This document shows, in pieces, positions 9,083-16,144 of a stretch of 64,000 nt of DNA. Within the stretch, counting starts at the first letter, position 1. The number at the start of each line of letters is the position of its first letter. The translations under genes and the position numbers were made by a program. The notes below the pieces were generated by a model. The model did not search any database. It was not told the origin of the DNA and saw nothing but the letters and a program-made list of their open reading frames with translations. Origin of the DNA: Phytophthora colocasiae (Eukaryota; Oomycota; Peronosporomycetes; Peronosporales; Peronosporaceae); contig JAGKQI010000031.1 of NCBI GenBank assembly GCA_018806915.1, positions 1,411,053 to 1,475,052 on the forward strand, given 5' to 3'.

Positions 9083-9095
9083 TTAAACAATTAAA
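9081..9095 (+). repeat. Target-site duplication, left copy, of the LINE
   Basis: GGTTAAACAATTAAA, identical to 10666-10680. The first two G are also the last bases of the piggyBac right end, which dates the LINE as the later insertion. Confidence 0.7.
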
Positions 9096-10665
9096 GGGGG
9101 GGGAGAACTATTCGTGTTGAATGTTTATCAGTTGCCAACGGGGTTAGCAACCGGACTTCTCAAAAAGCTAGCGGCTACTGACTACGGCGGGTAGCAGTGG
9201 TGCGGGGACAGGGTGGGGCTTGGAGGCAACCATTTTCGTCAGCACAGAGTACCTTCCGTCGAAGTGAGAATAGTCGTGGGTGAGCTGTAGTGAAACGATG
9301 GAACCGGGAGCCAGGCGGGAACTGATGAAGACACCTTAAAAAAAAAAACGAGATCGCTCGTTCGCAGTAGAAGAACGTAGTATAGCCCGAAAGTGGCTGC
9401 TGAAAATCGAGTAAACTTGATAGATTGCATTCCGCGCTTCCAAAGGCGGCCGATTTTCAAAGTGGTGCTTGTTGCGGGCTGTCCAAACGCAGTGGAGTGT
9501 GACACTGCGGAGAATCGTCCAGAGAATCTTGAGTTCAGGCGCGTAAGAAATCTGTGAGCGCAGCCAGGTGGGTTCTAGCGGAACACAAACTATTTCCCAA
9601 GTAAGTGCAGGTAAGAAGAGTCTCCAGTCATCGGCAACAATGCCCCATAGCACGGCGACACGAGCACACTCGAAAAACAAGTGCTTCTCAGTCTCAACAG
9701 ACGTGCAGTCAGGGTACCCGCACTGCAAGAAAGTTTCTGACGTATGTTGAAGAAACCAAAACCGAGAGCGTGTTGGCAAAAGCTTCCAACACAAGCGGAA
9801 TTGTAGATCAGCGTACACAGGAAGGACCACCTGACGAAGGTCTTTGAGCGCCAGGAGGGTATCCACCAACTTCTCTCGAGTAAATCCAGCAAAATGATAA
9901 ACAAGGGGGTGGTTTTGCAGCTCCAGCGTACCATCCATGAAGATCCGGCGGATATTGCGCTTGGTTAGAGACGGAAAAGCACTGAGCCCACCGTTTTGAA
10001 ATACCCCAAACGGCGGAGCAAAGCACCCTAACGCATGACCGGCCCTTGTAGTAAACCATCGGGACGTACAACTTGGCCCACCAGTGTGGTTAAGTCGTCG
10101 TAAAGTCGGACAAGTTGCCGGATACGAGTGCGAAGGTTAATAGTCGGAAGAGTTAGGACAAAACGAGCCAAAAACTGCGTAACCATGGGCCACTCTCCCC
10201 GTGAAAAAAAATCCATCAAACAGCGACAGCCAGAAGCCTTAGCAAAAGCTGCGCGGAAATCTCGTACCGCGCCGGCCCGTACCATCAAGGAGCACCACTT
10301 GTCCGGGTAAATCTGTATCTGAAGGCAGGAATTGTGCCACACGTTTGCGTTGAGAAATCTGGTTTGGTGCTCGACACCGTCTTGAAACTGAGCTGAGAGC
10401 TGCGGTAGTTTGGACGCCACAAACCACGATGCGGCCCACCAACTTGGAATGGTTTTGAACGGTATTACAGTAGACCGCCTCGAAAAGGGGCAGGCTAGGA
10501 AATCAAATGGAGAGAGGAGCAATTCAGAGGGAAGGACACATCGAAGAAGCTCTGTGCTCGTTGCTTTCCATAGGTCACCTGGGTCCAACCAGAATAGTTG
10601 TTGTAGCACAATCACACGCTAGTGTCCGAAAGGCTTGGAATTTGCAGGCCACCTTGTCTGAACGT
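9096..10665 (-). mobile_element. 5'-truncated LINE (non-LTR retrotransposon)
   Basis: A 1,570-bp insertion flanked by the exact 15-bp repeat GGTTAAACAATTAAA (9081-9095 and 10666-10680). Minus-strand coding homology begins right at the 10665 boundary with FRQGGLQIPSLSDT, a motif in the C-terminal third of LINE reverse-transcriptase polyproteins, so the 5' part was lost at insertion, as is typical of target-primed reverse transcription. The 3' end has no poly(A): on the minus strand it finishes in eight C next to the duplication. About 240 bp between the coding end and the 3' end would be the 3' UTR. Confidence 0.7.
9336..10664 (-). pseudogene. LINE ORF2 C-terminal region with zf-RVT zinc motif
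   Basis: From 10664 the minus strand reads RQGGLQIPSLSDT, shifts frame near 10615, runs for 195 codons (LVRLYDDLTTLVG near its end), then after another break continues as GTLELQNHPLVYHFAGF and KLLPTRSRFWFLQ followed by a zinc-binding block CGYPDCTSVETEKHLFFEC and a WTARNKHHFE ending. CG.xxC.....ETEKHLFFEC with a trailing W..RN is the zf-RVT module after the reverse transcriptase in many LINEs. At least two frameshifts make it non-functional. Endonuclease and catalytic RT motifs are missing because of the 5' truncation. Confidence 0.75.
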
Positions 10666-10680
10666 GGTTAAACAATTAAA
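10666..10680 (+). repeat. Target-site duplication, right copy, of the LINE
   Basis: GGTTAAACAATTAAA, identical to 9081-9095. Confidence 0.7.
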
Positions 10681-10770
10681 CTTTGTGTATAATATACATA
10701 GTTGTACATCCGGTGCAGTATACAAATGCGGGCTTTCAAAGGGTTAATCTTCTCACTACCATGAACATTT

Positions 10771-10785
10771 GGCATTCTAATTTTG
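10771..10785 (+). promoter_or_regulatory. Candidate oomycete initiator upstream of the 456-aa gene
   Basis: GGCATTCTAATTTTG resembles the oomycete initiator (consensus around YCATTYYNCAWTTT). It lies 6 bp before the ATG at 10791, after another ATG at 10761, so if it is the start site the shorter protein is made, with an unusually short leader. Weak by itself. Confidence 0.3.
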
Positions 10786-10790
10786 GCAAC

Positions 10791-12161
10791 ATGACTGCGG
10801 CGGATGTGGAAGAATGGGACGAATGGGAAGATGGCGAGGCAGTCACCACTTCAAATACAAATATCCAAGAGGCAAAGGCACAGAATCAGTCAACCATCGT
10901 TGAGCCGCCTTCGGCCAACACTGGATCATGGGGTTTTGACTTGACCGAACTGGAGCACGAGATGTCGACTCTTGCGCCTTCTACCTATTTGGCACCATTC
11001 AGCGTCACTGGAGACTCCGTCTGCAGTGAAGAGAAGCTTTTATCGCTGCTAAATGATCTTCCTACAGCCTTACAATCTGGTAACAGGCAGTTGCACACCC
11101 TTCACGCCCTAGTGCTCGTCGCACGGGTCCACGTGGAGGCCGTACGTGGCAGCTTCGCGGAGTTACAGAGCTGCGAACAAGCTACTACAGAAGAATTAGA
11201 GGGATTTAAAAGGCAGTTACAAGAATTGGCGGGAGAATGGGGCGACAAGAAGCTGTTGGAATCGAAGTTGACGGTCTCTGAACGCCAACAACTTGAGGAG
11301 ATGTCAGGGCTGTTGCACAGTGCTTTAAGTACGGAAAACGAGGACTTGACGCTGTTCCAAGAGGTCATTGAGCAGTTATTTGCAGGTATGGAGGAGCACA
11401 AGGTGATATTATCCACGAACTGGTTGAGAGAGGACCATCAGGAAAATTCACGGGAGAAGACAGAGAGCTACTTGGATCAGATTTTAGCTATTCGCAGTGA
11501 GGAACCGGCCAACAGTAGCCGCATGCCAACACTTTCGGAGGCTGAAATCTTCCAAGATGCCAAGGATATTAAACGTGACGAGCTACTGATCAATGGAGTG
11601 AAGGTTGAAGGAACGAGAGGTTACGATGCCGTGGTGGATGCGCTACAACACGAGTTGGAGCATGTGCTAGCTCGTCAAGTGGGTAAAACACCAGAACAGA
11701 CGCCTATGGCGGTCAGCAACGCTTTGCAGTCAGTTGCGATGGCTGTACTGCACTCGAGCAATCGTACTGAGTCGGGTGGATGCTCCTATGAGCTTCTGAG
11801 CAAGTTTCTGAGCAACCACGAGATGCATCGAGTGATATTGCGACCTGATTCGGCTCGTGCTGCTCCGCTAGAAGTTCATATGGACGTGGGGCCTTACTTG
11901 GAAGCTGTTCCCGGCTCGAAAGAACCAACATGGGCCTTTGGCTTGCGTGTGAAACTCGTCGCTGTCACCTGGTACCTGGTGTGTGATGCTGAAGACCCAA
12001 CGAACGAGCTGTATGAGGTTGAAACTACGTTCTGCAACCGTCTTGCGTTCCCAGTCGGACTGACGCCGTTCCATTCGCTAGACATCATGCGAAAGGACCG
12101 TGGGGACGTTGCTGTACGCATAGTAGTCCCTACTCCAGATCCTAGACCAGCTCAAGAGTAA
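10791..12161 (+). CDS. Uncharacterised acidic, helical protein of 456 residues
   Basis: A single open frame without introns. Two ATGs are possible: 10761 (466 aa) and 10791 (456 aa, preferred because an initiator-like motif lies between them). There is no signal peptide or membrane segment. The N-terminus is acidic with repeated Trp (DVEEWDEWEDGEA), the kind of short W/acidic motif often used for protein binding. A W-G-F-DLTELEHEM segment follows, then a Glu/Leu/Gln-rich helical region likely to form coiled coil (about residues 110-240), and a C-terminal globular part (about 330-450) with WAFGLRVKLVAVTWYLVC and a long beta-like tail. I do not recognise the family. It is convergent with the mucin-like gene, 138 bp apart, and the LINE/piggyBac nest ends only about 110 bp upstream of its start, so its promoter must be short or reshaped by those insertions. 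Confidence 0.8.
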   Translation: MTAADVEEWDEWEDGEAVTTSNTNIQEAKAQNQSTIVEPPSANTGSWGFDLTELEHEMSTLAPSTYLAPFSVTGDSVCSEEKLLSLLNDLPTALQSGNRQLHTLHALVLVARVHVEAVRGSFAELQSCEQATTEELEGFKRQLQELAGEWGDKKLLESKLTVSERQQLEEMSGLLHSALSTENEDLTLFQEVIEQLFAGMEEHKVILSTNWLREDHQENSREKTESYLDQILAIRSEEPANSSRMPTLSEAEIFQDAKDIKRDELLINGVKVEGTRGYDAVVDALQHELEHVLARQVGKTPEQTPMAVSNALQSVAMAVLHSSNRTESGGCSYELLSKFLSNHEMHRVILRPDSARAAPLEVHMDVGPYLEAVPGSKEPTWAFGLRVKLVAVTWYLVCDAEDPTNELYEVETTFCNRLAFPVGLTPFHSLDIMRKDRGDVAVRIVVPTPDPRPAQE

Positions 12162-12299
12162 GAAACTGTAGATTGGTAATTCACTCACTCGGCAACACAC
12201 TCGATTACTTAAGGTCAAAATCCCGAGGGAAGAAGCTATCAACATGTCGTTCAATTCACAATGCGCCGTCGCCCTCTATGGCACCTCTCACCGCGCTGA

Positions 12300-14660
12300 T
12301 TACAAAATGCACACGCCATCACCATTGGGGGTGATCATGACGATGCTGGAGTATCGCGTGCCCAACGGGTCGTTGTACACGCTGTCTTCGGAACTGCGTA
12401 CACCATCTGCCGTGGTCGCAGAACTGCGTGCGCCATCGGGACCGGTAGGTTCCTCGTGGTTCTGCTTCTTCATGTATGCAACAATGGCGACAATGGCAGC
12501 ACAGCCTGCAACACCAACCACACCGAACAGGGCCGAGGTTTCAGTGCTGGAATTGCCTGAAACTCTCTGAGCTTCCCTGGCCTGAGCCTCCTGGCTCGTG
12601 AGGCTGCCGCTTCCGGACGAAGAGGCGGACGGCGTCGCGGTTGTAGCTGCCGGAGCCGCGGGGGCAGGCGCTGCAGTGGTAGCAGTAGGTTCTGGACGCA
12701 GCGTCGTCTTCGGCTCGGGAGTCAAGACATCGCCCACGTCGGGACCTTCAATCGATCCCGAGTTAGACTGCGATCCAGCCGAAGCCGAAGCAGAGTCGTC
12801 CGGAACCTCAACCTCTTCGGAACTAGAGCCCGAGTTGCTGTCATCCGCCGAAGCAGAAGCACTCTTAGTCTCGGTAGTTTTCTTGGTCGAAGGCTTTTTG
12901 GTCGAAGGCTTCTTGGTCACGTCAGCCACGTCCGCCGATGAAGAAGACGAAGATGAAGACTTAGGAACAAACACAGACTCGTCACTGCTGTCGGACTCAT
13001 CGCCGGCAGATGTGTTCTTCTTGCTCTTGGAGGTAGATTTGCTAGAATCCGAGTCGCTCTGACCAGCGGTCGTCTCTGTTTTAGAGCCCGAAGAATCCTT
13101 AGCCGTCAAAGTGACCAGATGTGGGGTAGTTGGCTTGGTCTTTTCTTCTCCCTGCTTCGATGATGAAGTCTGCTTGGTCGTGGTAGTCGTACCACTCGTA
13201 CCAGTCTTAGTTGCGCCAGTCTTAGTGGGTGCCGACGTAGCAGGTGGGGTCGTAGCAGGCGGAGTCGTAGCAGGCACAGGTGTAGTTTTGGGCGGAATAC
13301 CTGCCTTTACGAGCGTTGTGCTGCCGATTGTCTGGGTAACGGTGTCAGTGGCCAAGGTCGCCGTTGGGGTAACAACGTTCTGGGTCGTCGTGCTGGCCAC
13401 GGTGTGCACAATGGGCGCTACAGTCTTAACTACCGTGTCGACTACAGGAGCCACAGTCTTCACAACAGTCGACGTGGTGTCTGCCCCAGTGTTGACAGTT
13501 GTTCCGGCCGTGTTAGCCACAGTCTGCACAACAGGGGCCACCGTCTTCACAACAGTGTCAGTCACAGTGTTAACCGTCTTTCCAGCCGTGTTAGCCACCG
13601 TCTGAACGACAGGCGCTACCGTCTTCACAACAGTGTCGGCAACAGTGTCAACCGTCGTTCCGGCCGTGTTAGCCACAGTCTGCACAACAGGAGCCACCGT
13701 CTTCACGACGGTGTCAGTGACTGTGTTGACACCATATCCAGCGACGTTAGTCACAGTCTGCACAACAGGGGCAACAGTGTCCCCCACAGTTTTTACAACA
13801 TCGGTCGCACCGCTGACCGTCGAGCCGAGAAGTGAGGAAGTAGTGTCCACGGTCGAGTCAACAGTCTGCGTGACTCCGTCAACGGTGGAGTCGACATTCT
13901 GCGTAACTCCATCGACAGTCGAGTCGACCGTCGTCGTAACATCATCCAGCGTCGAGCCAACCATGTAAGTGACGTCGCCCAGGGTCGAGCCAACCGTGTA
14001 AGTGACGTCGTCCAAAGTCGAACCAACCGTCTGCGTGACATCGTCCAAAGTCGAGCCGACGGTACCAGTAACATCATCCAGGGTCGAGCCCACGGTACCA
14101 GTAACATCATCCAGGGTCGAGCCCACCGTCTGCTTAACATCGTCCAATGTAGAACCCACGGTATCCGTAACACCGTTCAATGTTGATCCCGTCTTCTGAA
14201 CCACATCGCCCACCGTCGAGCTAACCGTCTTCGTGACTCCATTGAGCGTCGATCCTGCCGTCTGAGCCACATCATCCACCGTCGAAGTCGTCGTCTGAGC
14301 CACATCACTAGCCACCGAGCCGACAGTCGTCGTCACCTGTTTCACCGCACCGTCCACCGTCGAAGTGGTCGTGTCCACGACGTCCGTGGCGGAGTCGACA
14401 GTGCCGCTCACGGAGTTGGACAGCAACAAACCGAGACCCAGCGAAGGGCTGTAGAAGCTGGTGCTGGTCGGCGCTGTAGTGGTCGGAGCGATCGTCACGG
14501 GAGTCTGTTCCTGTTCCTGCTGCTGCGTCTCCTGCTGGACCGTTTCAACGCCCACGACGCCGTCAAGGCTGCCGCTGCCGCTCGTACTGCCCTCCTGTGC
14601 GTTCACCGCCGCCATAACGAGGCAGGCCGCCGTGATCACGCGAACCAATACACAACGCAT
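12300..14660 (-). CDS. Secreted mucin-like type I membrane protein, 786 residues
   Basis: The ATG at 14660 starts a clear signal peptide (MRCVLVRVITAACLVMAAVNA, cleavage predicted after residue 21). Residues 35-70 are Gln/Thr-rich. Residues about 85-285 are tandem 11-residue repeats of the type TVGSTLDDVTG. Residues about 294-400 hold four copies of a 26-residue repeat (VVKTVAPVVQTVANTAG core). Residues 430-700 are Ser/Thr/Pro/Lys-rich, likely O-glycosylated. A membrane segment (ALFGVVGVAGCAAIVAIVAYM, about 710-730) is followed by KK and a 56-residue cytoplasmic tail ending DPLGTRYSSIVMITPNG then DGVCIL. There are almost no cysteines outside the signal and membrane parts. It would sit in the plasma membrane with an extended glycosylated ectodomain, suggesting a wall or adhesion role (inference). 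No enzyme or lectin domain is visible. Confidence 0.85.
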   Translation of the reverse strand: MRCVLVRVITAACLVMAAVNAQEGSTSGSGSLDGVVGVETVQQETQQQEQEQTPVTIAPTTTAPTSTSFYSPSLGLGLLLSNSVSGTVDSATDVVDTTTSTVDGAVKQVTTTVGSVASDVAQTTTSTVDDVAQTAGSTLNGVTKTVSSTVGDVVQKTGSTLNGVTDTVGSTLDDVKQTVGSTLDDVTGTVGSTLDDVTGTVGSTLDDVTQTVGSTLDDVTYTVGSTLGDVTYMVGSTLDDVTTTVDSTVDGVTQNVDSTVDGVTQTVDSTVDTTSSLLGSTVSGATDVVKTVGDTVAPVVQTVTNVAGYGVNTVTDTVVKTVAPVVQTVANTAGTTVDTVADTVVKTVAPVVQTVANTAGKTVNTVTDTVVKTVAPVVQTVANTAGTTVNTGADTTSTVVKTVAPVVDTVVKTVAPIVHTVASTTTQNVVTPTATLATDTVTQTIGSTTLVKAGIPPKTTPVPATTPPATTPPATSAPTKTGATKTGTSGTTTTTKQTSSSKQGEEKTKPTTPHLVTLTAKDSSGSKTETTAGQSDSDSSKSTSKSKKNTSAGDESDSSDESVFVPKSSSSSSSSADVADVTKKPSTKKPSTKKTTETKSASASADDSNSGSSSEEVEVPDDSASASAGSQSNSGSIEGPDVGDVLTPEPKTTLRPEPTATTAAPAPAAPAATTATPSASSSGSGSLTSQEAQAREAQRVSGNSSTETSALFGVVGVAGCAAIVAIVAYMKKQNHEEPTGPDGARSSATTADGVRSSEDSVYNDPLGTRYSSIVMITPNGDGVCIL
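13461..13781 (-). repeat. 78-bp coding tandem repeats in the mucin-like gene
   Basis: Four units of 26 codons containing VVKTVAPVVQTVANTAG. The unit boundary GTGTTAGCCAC recurs about every 78 bp (near 13510, 13588, 13666). Confidence 0.75.
13806..14408 (-). repeat. 33-bp coding tandem repeats in the mucin-like gene
   Basis: About 18 units of 11 codons, consensus TVGSTLDDVTG, the best conserved being residues 168-245 of the protein. Divergence rises at both ends. Val/Leu positions repeat every 3-4 residues. Confidence 0.75.
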
Positions 14661-14713
14661 CGTCCTATCGAGCTATTGTCGCTCTTGAGTCCGTCCGCTG
14701 TGTCGATGTGTCA

Positions 14714-14734
14714 AATGCGTGCAAAATGCTGAGA
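14714..14734 (-). promoter_or_regulatory. Candidate initiator of the mucin-like gene
   Basis: On the minus strand CTCAGCATTTTGCACGCATTT resembles the oomycete initiator with its trailing flanking promoter region. It is about 54 bp upstream of the ATG at 14660, a normal leader length for oomycetes. Confidence 0.35.
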
Positions 14735-16022
14735 CCTGTGCAGTCGCTTCGGCGTTCAATCAACTGCTGGATCCTCGTCACGATCCGACAAGGAGCACCA
14801 GAGAGCGAAAGGAAGCGTGCGTGGGCCGGTACTTGCGGTTGCGAGGCCGAAGTGGAAATGCCGGGCACAGGCCGCCGGGCGCTAAATGCAGCGCCGATCG
14901 TTCTGACTATCGGTCGTCTGACTCGCGTACCCACACAAAAAGACGACAGTGCAAATTGACTGTTTCAAGAATGAATACACTTTCATATTCAGTATTTCTA
15001 ATTATAGAAATTTATATAATGAAGGTAATTCCTCACTTGAGAAAATACATGAACCTGTAGTATTTTATTTTATTGAATCTGTAATTGTGTATTGCGCGTT
15101 ACTGTTAGGTTGGGGCAAAAAGTAATGTTTTTCTAGCACAGAAACTAGGATGCGCCGGTCACTGTCAGTTCAAGGGGGGACCACCGCTGCATAGTTTACG
15201 CCAGTTAAGCCATTGCCTGCACGCTCGGATTGTCCACGTGCTGTGTGCGTGCTGAATTGCCTGCTTTTTGAACGCCTTGTTCAGCGTGGCACGAATTCTC
15301 TCCACTGCCGATTGCTTGGTCAGCATGGCATGCAACACCAATAATTGCCAGTGGACGCAACCGTGAAGTCCGGCCGTTGGGCCCACCTCAAGTCCGAACG
15401 CTGCATTTTCTCAAGTGCATTGCTGCTGGAAGGCAATTAGGTGACCTATACGCACGTGTCAAACTAGCGATACCGGTACATGTCTTGGAGGCTCCCGACC
15501 TCACGTCACTTCGGCTGTCTTTGTGGACATGAAGTGTTGCGCCGTGGCGTTACTTTGCAGGTTACGCGTTTCGAAACGACTTTGGCATCGCACCGAAGGT
15601 CAGCACGCCGCCACGGTCTCCAATCTGTAGAACGTTGAGCGCCGATGAGAGACCTTTCGAAGGCAGCCACATGATCTCAGATGTGTGGCTTTAGCCGCCA
15701 CTTTTGCCCAGCTTGCAGGAAACTGACGACGACGTGCTTGAATTGCGTCGCCAATTGTGCAAGTCGTAGGAATTGTTCAGCTTATTCTTTGCAGATGAAG
15801 AAGAAGAGTGTACTCGTGCTAGTCCAAAGAATTCGTCATTTGTCCCAAGTAGCTGCCTAGTGTACTCAAAGTATCTCCAAGCGTTCTACCCACCTATCCG
15901 GCGGCGAAACTTGAGATGTTTGCAAGCTCCAGTAGCACGGCAAAAGGGGCGGCGCTAGTACTGATCGCTTATCCTACATAAGCTATATGAATTCATACAT
16001 GTAGTACATATTAATAATAAAT
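14735..16022. other. Intergenic between two divergent genes; no gene recognised
   Basis: The first part is AT-rich (about 14960-15130); the middle (15150-15960) is mixed, with short frames up to 73 codons that show no domain or signal. A single 15106-15134 segment resembles a mariner end but has no partner. It contains the promoters of the mucin-like gene (left) and of the SART3 homologue (right). Confidence 0.4.
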
Positions 16023-16094
16023 ATTACCTTTGATATAGAAAAGAGTACTACTAGTATATATTATAAACACGGTATATTCAATATCAAAGGTAAT
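16023..16094. repeat. 14-bp perfect inverted repeat in the SART3 promoter region
   Basis: ATTACCTTTGATAT (16023-16036) and ATATCAAAGGTAAT (16081-16094), separated by 44 AT-rich bases containing short palindromes. It lies 51 bp before the start codon. It could be a regulatory palindrome or a very small MITE. Confidence 0.6.
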
Positions 16095-16132
16095 GTTTAT
16101 GTTATTTCATAGGTCCGATATATTTGATCCAG

Positions 16133-16140
16133 CCATTCCG
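16133..16140 (+). promoter_or_regulatory. Candidate initiator-like motif before the SART3 homologue
   Basis: CCATTCC fits YCAYTYY but ends only a few bases from the ATG at 16145, so it may be coincidence. The upstream TTTCATAGG (16105-16113) is a weaker alternative. Confidence 0.2.
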
Positions 16141-16144
16141 CAAT

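Noticed and set aside
13111..14199. Plus-strand Val-rich frames over the mucin-like gene
   Set aside because: They mirror the Thr/Val repeats of the minus-strand gene, which has a proper signal peptide and membrane anchor.
15106..15134. Segment TTAGGTTGGGGCAAAAAGTA, like a mariner terminal repeat
   Set aside because: Only one end, not preceded by TA, and no inverted partner seen within a few kb.
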